Assembly (NCBI GenBank): GCA_016647705.1
Contig: CM028336.1
Span: 10,610,880-10,674,879 of the forward strand
Source of the DNA: Eucommia ulmoides
Lineage: Eukaryota > Streptophyta > Magnoliopsida > Garryales > Eucommiaceae
DNA: 64,000 bases
Reading direction: 5' to 3'
This document shows, in pieces, positions 36,701 to 45,510 of the stretch; the stretch's first letter is position 1; each line of letters starts with the position of its first letter. The notes under the pieces were generated by a model. That model searched no databases. It was not told the origin of the DNA and saw only the letters and a list, made by a program, of their open reading frames with translations. A program made the translations under genes and the position numbers.

Positions 36701-39549
36701 TACTACCGCCTACCTTAAAAATCATACCCCCAGTCGAGTCCTTTACGGCAAGGCACCCCTATACATACTTCAGCCTGATAGTCCTATCTTTCCCATCTTA
36801 CCTTGTGTATTTGGGTGCACCTGCTTTTTCAAAATCATATCCCCCCTTCCCCCGCAACAAACTAGATGATAAGACTATCTGGTGTGTTTTTCTAGTGTAT
36901 TCTTCCATGTCTAAAGGATATACGTGCTATGATCCTGTTACTCATCCCATGTACCACTCCATGGACATCACATTCCTCGAATTTGTGCCCTATTTTCCAG
37001 CCATTCTCCTTCCACAGACATATATGTGTCATCCACAGAGGATGCACCTGCGCTTCCGCGCCCTATGCCTCTTTTTGACATATCTCCACCCAACAACATA
37101 TCATCCTCTAGTAAACCTATGCCACCTGATTTTTCCCCTGCCCTCATTACAGGTCTACTTTCTCCGTCCATGATCCTCTGCCACCAGAGACCGTCACCCC
37201 CTTCCCGTTATCTTTTTTCCAGTTGTACTAATCATCTGATTGCTAAGTATTTGTCTTTTTAGGATCTCTCGGATCAATACAATCCTTCCTTGGACAGGTT
37301 GACTCAATCTCCCTTCCTTGCTCAGGTGATGATGCCTTCTAAGATCCAAATGGATAGATGTTATGAAAACAGAAATGGATACCCTTCAGCAGCATAAGAC
37401 GTGGGAATGGGTTGATTTGTTGGCTGGTGAGCAGCCGATTGGCTGTAAGTGGGTGTTCAGTGTGAAGTATCGAGTTGATGGTTCCATTGACCGCTAAAAG
37501 GTATGCGTTGTCGCCAAAGGATTCACACAAATACCGGGTAAAGACTTCGGTGCTACATTTGTCCTTGTTGCTAAGCTAACGAATGTTTGACTTTTTGTCT
37601 CCTCAGCTGCCTCTCACTCTTGGCTTCTTCATCAACTGGATGTCAAGAATGCGTTCTTCAATGGCGATCTGTCTGAAACTATCTACATATACCCTCCACC
37701 AGGTTTTAGGGCTCAAAGGGCGTATTCCGGGAAAGTTTGTCGCCATTGAAAATCTCTTTATGGACTTAAAGAGTCCTCACAGGTATGGTTCGGCCAATTC
37801 AGTGATGTCATCGTAACTATAGGATTTACCAAGTGCCATTCCAATCACACATACGTCATTCATCATCATCTTCAGACTTAAGACTCAGTGCATTATCATC
37901 TCTGTTTATATGGATGATATCATCATTACAGGAGATGACACACAAAACATGGACTGTAAAAAATGACCTTAGAAAGTCCTTCAACATCAAGGATTTGGCT
38001 CATCTCCAATACTTCATTGGTATTGTGGTTGCTTGATCACGTCAGGGTATATTCTTATCCCAACGAAAATATGCTCTTGACCTCCTTCAGGCTACGGGCA
38101 TGCTTGGATGCAGACCTGCCTCTACTCCAATGGACCCAGACCTTAAGTTGTCAACAAAATCGGGGGAATTACTACTGGAGCCATTTGTATATCATCGGCT
38201 TCTGGGTGGCCTCATCTACTTGACTAATACAAGGTCGGATCTTACCTATGTCGTGAGCATTGTGAGCCAATTTATGCATACACCTCGTACATCTCAATTG
38301 GATGCAGTTTATCACTTCCTCTCATATCTTAAGAGGTGTCCTGGTCTTGGTAACTTCTATGTTGCCCAGTCATAGGAAACAGTCTCCTGCTTTATAAATG
38401 CCGATTATGCAAGATCTATTTGATAACAAACGATCTACTTCTACGTAGTGCACCTTTTGAGGCAAACACCTCATCTCATAGAAAAACAAAAAGCAAGCAG
38501 TTGTCTCCTGATCTTCCGCCGAAGCCGATTACTGTTCTATGGCTCAAGGAACGCATGAACTTCTTTGGTTATGCTCTCTCTTGACTGAATTAGGATTCCT
38601 TGGAACAGACTCATCCACGTTATTCTGTAATAACAAATCTGTTATAATATTATCTTCTGATTCAGTCCTGCATGAGAGAACCAAACATATTGAAGTTGAT
38701 ATCCATTTCACACGGAGAAATTCCGATCCTGATTCATTACTTACTCCTACCTTCGTCTCATTGTCCGAGCACGCAATTGACATGTTCACCAAATTAATTA
38801 GACCATCTCTTCTTCAGCCAGTCATTGTCAAGTTAGGGCTCATCAATATCTTCGCCACAGCTTGAGGGGAGTGTTTGAAATATTTATTTTTTCCTTTTTT
38901 CTTATTCCATTTATTCTCCTATTAATTAGGGCATTATTTGCCTTTTTCAATCTATTGTTTCACCTATATAATCAAGTGTGTATAGCTCTATTGTATATAC
39001 CAATACAATAAAAATATTTTCTATTCTTCCCCTATAACCTTTTCAAACAAAGCCTAACCCAAAATTTCTAAATTCCACATCTTCAACTTTTCATCAATGG
39101 GGATTTTTTCCCCCTCAAAACATGAACTCTGCTGGTTTTTGTAAACTCTTAAGGTAGTGTTTGGTATTCTGGAATTGTAGCCTTAGAAATCTTAAGATTA
39201 AAAATAAATTAAAGTAAGGAAAATTAAAAAAATCAACTTCAACCCAGTATCATAAACAAAGCAAACATGTTCTTCAATCTATAAGCAAGTCAAGAACAGT
39301 CTGAACTAATTCAAAAATAGTAGAGTACAATAAAACAAAACAGACCTTTGAATAAGAACCAACGCCATAGATCTTCCCCAATTCGAAGTCTTGGATGGTA
39401 AAATTCTCTTGCGGTGCCCTAAATGCATAGCTCTTGGATCTCTGTGAATGCGATGAATTGCTCTGATTTTGAATCCTAAGCTTTGAATCGAAATCCTTCT
39501 CCATATTAGTTGCTGCAGCTCCTTCTCCTCCCCCAACATAAGCCAACAT
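15760..39549 (-). CDS. PDK1: 3-phosphoinositide-dependent protein kinase 1
   Basis: Eleven exons on the minus strand: 39549-39346, 33134-32954, 32805-32753, 31334-31233, 31095-30987, 30898-30820, 30549-30384, 29228-29094, 28604-28438, 16560-16338 and 15843-15760. All introns are GT-AG, phases agree throughout, and the total is 1503 nt (500 residues), close to the known plant length of about 490. PDK1 is the AGC kinase that phosphorylates the activation loop of other AGC kinases downstream of phospholipid signals. Visible motifs: glycine loop [11 protein letters not shown] (about residue 58-68), lysine in [10 protein letters not shown], catalytic LIHRDIKPENLLL, DFGSVKP, activation segment [14 protein letters not shown], and a C-terminal PH domain (about 395-495) with [30 protein letters not shown] and [13 protein letters not shown]. 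No frameshift or stop is seen despite transposon-filled introns 1 (6.2 kb), 3 (1.4 kb) and 9 (11.9 kb). A second in-frame ATG at 39504 could also be used. Confidence 0.95.
16951..17453. mobile_element. hAT-like MITE in PDK1 intron 9
   Basis: A block rich in AACCGAAC-type inverted motifs is flanked by AACAAGT at 16944-16950 and 17454-17460, a 7-bp (possibly 8-bp) target duplication. Ends resemble the TAGGG(C/G)TGTAA and inverted GTGTAAATGGTTTGGTT pattern of a common plant non-autonomous family. Only short, non-homologous ORFs. Confidence 0.55.
17606..17818. repeat. Fragment of a diverged gypsy LTR
   Basis: TGTTGAGGGTTAGCAAGTG, then GGGTATTTTAGCAAATGGAG, GTTACAC and GAGAGAGCGCTAAGTCA, is colinear with the start of the LTRs at 19519 and 27923 but much more diverged. 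It looks like an older relative of that element's LTR. Confidence 0.4.
17819..17827. repeat. Target duplication, left (Pack-MULE)
   Basis: TATTTTTTA, repeated exactly at 19489-19497 on the other side of the inverted-repeat element. A 9-bp duplication is characteristic of Mutator-like transposons. Confidence 0.8.
18117..18312. repeat. Hairpin-rich subterminal repeats of the Pack-MULE
   Basis: Many interlocking copies of GGGGTGTTTCACCCC-like palindromes (for example GGGGGTGAAACACCCCC at 18179-18195). Similar but fewer units occur at the other end (19099-19155). They separate the captured fragment from the CT-rich terminal repeat and could form stem-loops in RNA or single-stranded DNA. Confidence 0.65.
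18235..18741 (-). pseudogene. Captured 5' fragment of an LRR receptor-like kinase gene (PXY/TDR-like)
   Basis: A 168-codon open frame. Residues 1-30 form a signal peptide ([14 protein letters not shown]). The LRR N-terminal domain follows with [17 protein letters not shown] and the cap [10 protein letters not shown] (70-79). Leucine-rich repeats then begin ([49 protein letters not shown]) up to about residue 143. The last 25 residues are translated transposon repeat, so the frame is a chimera ending at 18235. The remaining LRRs, membrane span and kinase domain are absent. The sequence most resembles the TDR/PXY group of LRR receptor kinases, though other clade XI members are possible. If transcribed, it would give a short secreted LRR-cap protein (inference). 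Confidence 0.8.
20938..21235. repeat. Tandem repeat of about 90-110 bp, three units
   Basis: Units begin at about 20938, 21027 and 21136. Each opens with a GCCC(C/T)C-(A/C)GT-like start, followed by GCA(G/A)AG, GATGATG or GACGAAC, a GCGG-GGTGCC region, and CTTCAAA(G/A)…TTTCATTTT. The repeat is degenerate and lies in the gag-only gypsy interior downstream of gag. Confidence 0.5.
21414..22046 (-). pseudogene. C-terminal gag remnant of the gypsy element
   Basis: Minus-strand frames carry [20 protein letters not shown] and [19 protein letters not shown] (22046-21742), then [20 protein letters not shown] (21671-21414). This is the gag core followed by the YC-x-(Y/F)H-x2-x-GHNT-x-DC motif that follows gag in many gypsy elements, with Cys changed to Tyr and Gly to Thr. 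Broken by stops and frameshifts. Confidence 0.55.
22074..22078. repeat. Target duplication of nested copia, left
   Basis: GTTAG, repeated exactly at 27233-27237 beyond the other LTR. Five base pairs is the usual size for copia integration. Confidence 0.7.
22079..27232 (-). mobile_element. Complete but defective Ty1-copia element nested in the gypsy element
   Basis: Total 5154 bp with LTRs of about 160 bp at 22079-22237 and 27072-27232, flanked by GTTAG on both sides. On the minus strand the 5' LTR is followed by TGGTATCAAGAG (27060-27071), the initiator tRNA-Met primer site. A purine tract TTGAGGGGAAGGG precedes the 3' LTR (about 22238-22250). Gag, protease, integrase, reverse transcriptase and RNase H occur in copia order from 26399 down to 22245 but in several frames. 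The element is in sense orientation to PDK1. Confidence 0.9.
22245..26399 (-). pseudogene. Copia gag-pol remnant
   Basis: Order on the minus strand: gag (26399-26139, [16 protein letters not shown]); gag with RGG-rich linker and zinc knuckle [14 protein letters not shown] (about 25640-25597); protease [13 protein letters not shown] (about 25370; the usual DSGA has Val for Gly); pre-integrase HCRLGHP (about 24980); integrase PHTPQ-stop-NGVAERK (about 24480-24540); reverse transcriptase (24161-23325, [20 protein letters not shown]); the YMDN motif near 23195, where YVDD is expected; and RNase H (22778-22245, [35 protein letters not shown]). Stops, frame changes and changes at the protease and polymerase active sites show it is dead. 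Confidence 0.88.
27420..27683 (-). pseudogene. N-terminal gag remnant of the gypsy element
   Basis: An 87-codon frame beginning [13 protein letters not shown], with a Pro-rich middle and ending [14 protein letters not shown]. Its position, about 240 bp inside the 5' LTR and in the same direction, suggests the gag N-terminus of the element interrupted by the copia. Family assignment rests mainly on position. Confidence 0.35.
28678..29008. mobile_element. MITE-like element in PDK1 intron 8
   Basis: The arms (TCTCAATGCATTCCTTGATG, TTTTGCAATGTACC on the left; TCTCAATGTGCCCCCTAATA, TTTTCAGTATTACC on the inverted right) pair over about 100 bp with mismatches. There is no ORF. Its right edge lies about 85 bp from exon 8. 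Confidence 0.45.
29424..29575 (-). repeat. TRIM-type LTR fragment in PDK1 intron 7
   Basis: On the minus strand it begins TGTTGAATCCCACATCGATG, a typical start for short plant LTRs. It shares AACTCACT(C/T)TCAAAAGACG, CCACTGCAAAT and CAACATCGATGTGGGATTCA with 30119-30310. No primer site was identified. Confidence 0.4.
30119..30310 (-). repeat. Second copy of the TRIM-type LTR in PDK1 intron 7
   Basis: Direct repeat of 29424-29575 with a different middle segment. Together the two could be the ends of one short element of about 890 bp lying between exons 7 and 8, or two solo copies. Confidence 0.35.
31385..31947. mobile_element. Non-autonomous hAT element in PDK1 intron 3
   Basis: A 563-bp element. 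The left end CAGTGTTGCAAAAAGCG and the inverted right end CAGTGTTGTAAAAGGCACGG are classic hAT termini. An exact 8-bp target duplication, CAAAATAT, flanks it (31377-31384 and 31948-31955). The interior is AT-rich with GGGGC/GCCCC motifs near both ends and has no ORF. Confidence 0.85.
32083..32663. mobile_element. Second, older copy of the same hAT element
   Basis: Colinear with 31385-31947 in the same orientation (GGCGAGCCCAAACGCAAAGC, TTTGCTTATTTACA(G/T)TCCAT, CGCCTTTTACAACACTG). The right terminus is intact, the left terminus is eroded (about 32083), and no target duplication remains. It ends 89 bp from exon 3. Confidence 0.7.
33367..33515 (-). repeat. Short LTR plus primer site next to PDK1 exon 2
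   Basis: On the minus strand: TGTGAGATCCCACATTACTA … GAGTGTTACA, then AAA and TGGTATTAGATCC (about 33353-33365), resembling an initiator tRNA-Met primer site. The arrangement fits the 5' LTR of a TRIM-like element whose 3' half is lost or unrecognised in the 230 bp before exon 2. Confidence 0.5.
33957..34239 (+). mobile_element. 3' end of an RTE-type LINE inside the copia 5' LTR
   Basis: Encodes [18 protein letters not shown] and RPIEAPVRK, a motif near the C-terminus of plant RTE-type LINE ORFs, followed by CTTACTTAAGTGGGACAAAA and a (TTG)n tail, typical of the 3' end. The flanks TTGTTTCACC (33947-33956) and TTGTTTCGCC (34240-34249) form a near-perfect 10-bp target duplication. Comparison with the uninterrupted 3' LTR confirms the insertion site. 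Confidence 0.8.
34883..38865 (+). pseudogene. Copia gag-pol remnant in PDK1 intron 1
   Basis: Plus-strand order: gag (34883 on, [16 protein letters not shown]); knuckle [11 protein letters not shown] (about 35452); protease [14 protein letters not shown] (about 35738; DSG replaced by DSR); integrase [15 protein letters not shown] (about 36577-36621); reverse transcriptase [18 protein letters not shown] then stop (about 37441), NAFFNGDL (about 37650) and [12 protein letters not shown] (about 37903-37938, active site intact); RNase H end [15 protein letters not shown] (about 38670-38715). Frames change repeatedly. Unlike the copia in intron 9, this one opposes PDK1 transcription. Confidence 0.85.
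38872..39049 (+). repeat. 3' LTR of the intron-1 copia
   Basis: TGTTTGAAA … TTTCAAACA, with ACCAATACAATAAAAATATT near its end, also found in the 5' LTR remnant at about 34290. The AATAAA there could act as a poly(A) signal on the plus strand. Confidence 0.8.
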
Positions 39550-39597
39550 TTCTCCAGATTACTGCATTAAATTATTCTTCTCTCTCTCTCACTCTCT

Positions 39598-39732
39598 CTA
39601 GAAACCTGATTTTCTCTCTCTAGAAACCTTGGAAGAAGAGTTGAGTGTCACAGCCTCCAACGAAGGAGGAAGCGAAGACCGTTGAATGGCAGAGGAGCAG
39701 ATTAAGAGCAATCCCATCAAACCCATTAACAT
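39598..39732 (-). promoter_or_regulatory. Possible 44-residue upstream ORF of PDK1
   Basis: The minus strand has ATG at 39732 and stays open for 45 codons to TAG at 39600-39598, ending 48 nt before the PDK1 start at 39549. Further in-frame ATGs lie at 39726 and 39717. Encoded residues start MLMGLMGLLLICSS, a hydrophobic leader. Whether the first ATG is in the mRNA depends on the true transcription start, since the TATA-like site predicts about 39720. Confidence 0.35.
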
Positions 39733-39747
39733 ATCAGATCAGATGCT

Positions 39748-39754
39748 CTTTATA
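39748..39754 (-). promoter_or_regulatory. TATA-like box upstream of PDK1
   Basis: The minus strand reads CTATAAAGAGCATC, with TATAAAG about 200 bp before the start codon. It is followed by a GA-rich leader with several (GA)n runs (39570-39620 and upstream at about 39757-39772), common in plant core promoters. Confidence 0.4.
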
Positions 39755-39772
39755 GATTCTCTCTCTCTCTCT

Positions 39773-40322
39773 CTGAACACCAATCTGATATAGCCCACCA
39801 CCATATTCTTTTTTTCGATTTTAGGCTATCGTCTTATTCGGACCAATTTATATGTATTTTGACTAATCAATTTTTAAGATAATCTTAAAAATACAAATCT
39901 ATATCAATATTCAAGATTTAATTCTTGAAATATTTCGTAAAAGAGTAAAACCATGATTGATAATGAAATAAGACATCTCCCTCTACCCTCTACTAGTCGA
40001 ACTAATACAACTAAGCCACTATATATATGGAAGATACATGTATATATGTGTAAAGGTCTCGGCTTTATTTTTTATTTTTATTTTTCTCAAAACCCTAAAA
40101 AGCTAAATCGAGGAGGAGAGGGGATGAATGTGTGAATCAAAAAACATGGGGATTGAAGAACACGTGGGGTTGAAAATGGGCATCATTCATTTCATTCCTT
40201 CATTCAAATTTTCTCTCCATTGCATTGTGAATGTACTCTCTCTGTATAACGAGTTCTTTACCAACTAAATATATTTTTAAAAAAATTTACTGAAAACAAA
40301 CCGATTTGAACTTATTTATCAA
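39773..40322. other. PDK1 upstream region with a telo-box
   Basis: AT-rich with no ORF of note. AAACCCTAAA at 40090-40099 matches the telo-box found upstream of many plant housekeeping genes. No other cis element is claimed. Confidence 0.35.
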
Positions 40323-40332
40323 ACCCAAGTCA

Positions 40333-40430
40333 GGATGCGATCCCCGGATATTGGAACCCGGGGTTTCCAATCCCGGATAAAGAAAAAAGAGGTTCCGTAT
40401 ACCCGGGGTTTACAACCCCGGGTATACAAG

Positions 40431-40482
<52 letters not shown>

Positions 40483-40561
40483 CTGAGGGTTAAACCCAGG
40501 GTTGGGTACCCCGGGCTCTATATAACCCGGGGTACCCAACCCTGGGTTTAACCCTCAGAAA
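40333..40561. repeat. Cluster of GC-rich perfect hairpins with a 50-T tract
   Basis: Three inverted repeats in a row. First, TTGGAACCCGGGGTTTCCAA around 40352-40371, within outer partial arms ATCCCCGGAT / ATCCCGGAT. Second, GTATACCCGGGG (40397-40408) pairs exactly with 40416-40427. Third, after an uninterrupted run of 50 T (40433-40482), a 36-bp arm (40480-40515) is the exact complement of 40526-40561 with a 10-base loop. All share an ACCCGGGG-like core. Flanks are AT-rich. Confidence 0.85.
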
Positions 40562-41540
40562 TAAACAAAATAAAATAACATAAAATACGATTAATCACAA
40601 AATGGCCCAAATGAATTTTTAATGTTTTCGACAATTTTGAGTTAATTAACGGTGATCTATCAGTATTTTAAATTTTTTATTTTTTTGCGTAAATTACATT
40701 CAAAACACTTCATAATACTTTTTATAATACTAAAAACGGACGAGTGAATAATTTTTAAAAAATCGCCAAACCCGACTCACTCAAATTTGATAAATAAGTT
40801 CAAATTGGCTCTTTTTCACGATTTTTTTTAAAAAACATATTTATTTGGTAAAGAACACTATGTATAACTGTCATGATTCTTGTATGTAATGCAAGGTCCT
40901 AAAAAGGAGGGATGGATGAAGGTTGATCCTGTCCACTAATGGGGGGAAACCTCCAACGACCGTGGCCTTACTCATCTGTTGCTGGCTGCTTGATTTTTGC
41001 TAAATTAAAATAATTAAATAAAAGGAGAAATATGTGAAATAAATAATCAATAATTTCTTTTTTTGATATTTTTTTTTATATGGTAAGGTGTATCCGACCA
41101 AATTTACGCGCATCTTAACTGATCACCTTACTAGGTGATCTTAAGGACGCACTCTCTTAAATCGGCTTGGTGCATTTATGATTGAATTTAATATTTAATT
41201 CTTGGAGGAACACCTCTTGGATAAATAATAAATAAATAAATAAAAGTTATTAAATTACACTTTTTACTTCGAATGTTTAAATTTTAGGGTGGGGCATGCA
41301 CTAGCAACTCTCAAAATGCGAAAAAAATTACCAATCAAGCCCATTTTATTTTTTTTGCACCAGCAACTCTTTTTTTTTTAATCAAAATACCCCTCATATG
41401 TAACTTTTAATGTTAATATCAAAACACATTGATTTTTTTTCGTAATTCATGATATTGTAAAATTAATATTTTTTTTATTAATCAATAAAATATCATTTTT
41501 CTTACGATATGCTAATCATATTTTTTGAACGTATGGATCA
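40562..41540. other. AT-rich intergenic DNA
   Basis: No gene or clear repeat end is seen. A/T tracts dominate. A short palindromic GGTGATC…GATCACC pair occurs near 41120-41140. Confidence 0.35.
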
Positions 41541-41547
41541 TATTATG

Positions 41548-41822
41548 CATGAATGTTACATGTAACATCCAAAGACAATGTTGAATGTAACACTGTCTAA
41601 TATTACCAAAATTCAAAAAAAAATATTTTTAATAGATGTTACATGTAACATCTACATGCAAAATATATTTTTATGTGAATGTTATATGTAACATCTCTAT
41701 TGAATCGTATTATGCGTAAATCTTACATGTGACATCCAAATGTGATGTTGAATATAACACTGTTTAATATTGCTAAAATTTTAAAAAATATTTTCAATAG
41801 ATATTACATGTAACATGAATGT
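41548..41822. repeat. Two-copy repeat with ACATGTAACAT palindromes
   Basis: Two diverged direct copies of about 150 bp share ATTATGC(A/G)T(G/A)AAT, TTACATGT(A/G)ACATCCAAA, GATGTTGAAT(G/A)TAACACTG and a terminal AATAGAT(G/A)TTACATGTAACAT. The palindrome TTACATGTAA recurs at least five times. Function unknown. Confidence 0.6.
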
Positions 41823-41879
41823 GATTTCCAATTTCTCTCACTAACACAGACTCACATTTTTCCACTTTGCTTCTTCGTT

Positions 41880-41970
41880 TCTGTGATCACGACGAAGACG
41901 ACGAGCGATCGAAGACGACGAGTGATCGGCGATGATGACGAAGACGACAAGCGATCGGCGAACAGAAAGA
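41880..41970. repeat. GACGA minisatellite
   Basis: Imperfect tandem units of (GACGA)n and GCGATCG(A/G)… such as GACGAAGACGACGAGCGATC. No protein is supported in any frame. Confidence 0.55.
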
Positions 41971-42874
41971 AGACGTTTGCCAATTGATCAAAGACGAAGA
42001 TATCTAAAAATCAATCGAACGGAAGGAAGAAGAAATCGCAAAGCGATGCTTGCATGAATCACGGGAGGACATTTCGGTAATCTTGTATTGGTGCAAGAAA
42101 TAGTCGGAGATGGGAATTTTCGGTGTAAGAAAAAGCGAATAAATTTAAACGGTGAACAATAAGTTATTATGGGCCTAAACGGCAATTTTTCCTAAATTTT
42201 ATCATATTATTCTTCGAAGATTTATATTTTGTTTGATTCAACATTTCAAACTGGAAATCATAGGTTTTTGGACATTTTTTTTCACAAAATCTATGATTTT
42301 TTTTTGGATAAAAAATGCCCTACACGAGCTTGAAATATGTTCGTATCCATTGTAAATTGTTTATATCTTGCAAATATTAAACTTGGTATATATTTCAGGG
42401 GTACAAAGTGTAAATTAGTCGAAGATTAGAAAAGCTAAAGCAAAAGAGTGGGATGCAGTATTTTCTCACTCGCTGGATGCAAGAGTGATTTTCACTCAAT
42501 TGATGGCCAGGTGGACAATACAATTGGAAAAAAATATTATTTAGTAAGAAACTTGCCTTTTGCTATAAGAGAATTTTAAAATCTTAAATTTTGAAATTTC
42601 TACATTTACAAATCTCTTATTTAGATAACTATTTTAATTGAATAATTTGATCGTTTAAATTTTATAATTCTATTATTTGAATAGATAAAATATTTGTAAA
42701 CATCACAAAAATATATTCATAATTATTAATAAGAATCAATCTCGAAATACACTACAAATTTATGAGAATCACCGCAAAATGCACAACATACCCAAAAAAT
42801 TCATACTTCCTACCATTAAAATCCACAAAAAATTACAAATTCAAATCAACATCAAAATTTAGAATGATCAACAA

Positions 42875-43045
42875 ACCCTAATCAGCTGGACGAACAATCG
42901 ACGATGAAGAATGATCAACGAACCGTAATCAGCTGGACGAACGATCGACAACGAACAATCGACGAACCTTAATCAGTTGGACGAACGAACAATCGACGGA
43001 CCCTAATCAGTTGGACGAAAGAATGATCGACAAAGAAGACAGCAG
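42875..43045. repeat. Minisatellite of about 45 bp, four units
   Basis: Repeats of AATCAG(C/T)TGGACGAACGA followed by CAATCGACGA(A/T) and ACC(G/C)TAATCAG. Unit length varies from about 38 to 60 bp. It shares the GACGAACGATCG flavour of the 41.9-kb block, which may be the same family. Confidence 0.55.
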
Positions 43046-45510
43046 TTAGACGACGAAGAACCCCAGACAATCGACTACGATTGATGATTTCACTAGTTGA
43101 TTTCGATTTCGGTGAAATTGGGACGATTTCGGTTGTTGATTTCACTCTCCGGCGAGGCATGGAACTTGACACCTCCAGCTATAGTGTTCTCACTCTTTTG
43201 GCGAGGCGGCTTCAATGAAGAAGAAGAAGAAGACGGCGACGAAAATGGTCAGGAGCAAAGAGCGAAGAGCGTTGAGGAAGAAATTGCAAATACCTCATCT
43301 CGATGGATTTTGTAAGTAACTTCCATTTCAAAAGAATTTTTAAATCCTTTCTTTTATCACTATTTGACACTTGAAGATATTTTACAAATTCTTCTTACTT
43401 AATACCCAAATAAGGTATTTATCTAAAAGAAATTTTGAAATCCCTTACCCAAATCAAATCTCTCCCCCAAATCCTTTACCCAAACACAACCTTAAAAAGA
43501 TTCTCAACCGCCAAAATTAATTTTTCGGTCCTTAAAATTTTTTCAGAAAATAATCATTGTTCTCTGCCAAGTGAGTTCCCCTAATTTACATCTACAATTG
43601 TATAAATAAAAATAGAAAGTTTATTAATCATATAAATAAAAAATGTAAACATTTGCGATGTCAAAAACACTAAAAATATATCATTTTAATGTACAACTCA
43701 TACTCTTTCATTTTGATATGCATATTATAAATTTTTTGAAAAAAAAATATAGATTTCTAAATGTTCAAAACACAACAGAGTAAATGTTCGCATGTGTGTC
43801 AACACATTCACATATATTGTTTTACAAGTAATTGTTTTCAAAATCATGTGAAAAACCACATTAATACAAATAGTGTTGTGGTCGTTCACACCGATACTAG
43901 TATTGTATATGTTCACATTGTCAATATTTACAAAATCAAATAATATTCACATAAGTAAGATATCTTTAACAACATTTCAATGTTGTGAATGTTCACAAAA
44001 TTGTGAAATAGAAACTCATAATGCACTAGATTTAATAGAGTTATCAGTGTGAACATTTATACTCTTGTGAACTGATGTGAATGTTCATACTATTTCAAAA
44101 TAATAAATAGAGCCAAATTTAATAGCGATTACCAGCGTGAATATTCAAACTACTATTTGAATGGTAGTAAATGTTCAGGGGGAAAATGTGAAATAAAATT
44201 AAGACAGGAAAAAAAGAGAAAATGTAATTAATAGTCCCCTTAGCCTTCAATACAAGTGAACCCTCACCCATATCAGACCGCGTCTGATTCTTCTTCAACA
44301 ACAATGCTTGTTTTAGTAGATGATCGTATTTGTTTGTTTCATCGAACTAAACATAGGGGAGGCAGTGGCGATTGGTGTTTTTCTGGTGGCATTTCATCAG
44401 TTGGGCGTTTCATCAGTGCGGCTGGAGGTCTTCGGATTAGATAAAATCGTCATTCAATGGAGGTCTTCTACTAGGTTCGATCGTCGTTCGACTAATTGAC
44501 CAGATCTGATTGTCATTCTGCCATAACTATCATCGACTATGTTTGTGGGGAACATAACAGTCCACCAGATCGTCGTTCCACCAGATTCGGTTGTCGTTTC
44601 GGCCATAACTGTTGCTAACTATAATCATTGTTGTCACCGTTCAATATCCGATATATGGTAGTGAGACATTGGATCCACTTTGATGAAACCCTGCGTGAGA
44701 TAAATGTGTTTGTGAGGCGTTTGAGGAGAGAGAAATAAATGGTACAAAATGGAAAGATTGAGCCATTTCCATTTCAAGCATCCATAAACCATTCGGGGGT
44801 ATGGACGTCCATTCCATTCTTTTTTGTAACTGTCAAGGATAAAAAAACTAAATTGATTGTACAGATTAGCCTTTTTTTATCAACGAAAATGTTTGTTTAA
44901 TTTTTTTTTCCTGCGTTAACTCTTAAATAATGTTTAAACAATAAAAATCTCTATATTGTTTTTGATATTTTAGTTAATTATAACTAAAAATTATTATTTA
45001 CAAAATAAATTGTCGACAGTACTATTATACCACCATTATTAATCGTTATCTGTGTTTACTATCTTTGTCATATGTCATCACTGTTTATCATTATAATTGA
45101 AATTTAATTTAATAATTTTAATTACAGTAAGTAATTTTTTTGGTTACTATTAACTATAAAATTACAAATTAAATCCAAAAACATTTAGATACAATTGACA
45201 AAAATAATATGAATTTAAAATTGCTATAGGAGTTACCCTTTTCCCTTTGAGCAAAAATAATGTATAATTCAGAAATTTAAAGGCCAAAGAAAACTATATT
45301 TGTCACACTTTCACTGGCTGAAACTCTAGGCATAATTTCCCAAGGTACATATATATATATATATATATACACCAAATAAAAGAGGAAAAAAAAGACTTCT
45401 GGCATGATTTTTTCACCTTAGCTATACATCCCAACCATCCTTCTGCCGATTGAACACCGATTTCCACCTCGTTAAGCTCCCGTAAATCTCCAAAAATTTT
45501 GAAAGGCACC
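43046..45510. other. AT-rich intergenic DNA with GTGAATGTTCAC motifs
   Basis: 43680-44170 repeats short (G)TGAATGTTCA(C) palindromic motifs. 44440-44640 repeats CGTCGTT-C-ACCAGAT units. A (TA)n tract lies at 45350-45369. No gene was recognised; ORFs up to 72 codons lack motifs. Confidence 0.35.

Larger units (their letters stand above)
33909..39049 (+). mobile_element. Ty1-copia element in PDK1 intron 1, antisense to the gene
   Basis: The 3' LTR is 38872-39049 (178 bp, termini TGTTTGAAA and TTTCAAACA exact inverses), preceded by GAGGGGAG. The 5' LTR survives as 33909-33956 and 34250-34327; its first bases are lost and a LINE fragment splits it. A primer site TGGTATAAGAGCC follows at 34328-34340. 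Gag-pol homology lies between, with many stops. No target duplication remains because the left terminus is gone. Confidence 0.85.

Noticed and set aside
40330..40539. 69-codon minus-strand ORF rich in lysine
   Set aside because: Produced by the 50-T tract and hairpin sequence.
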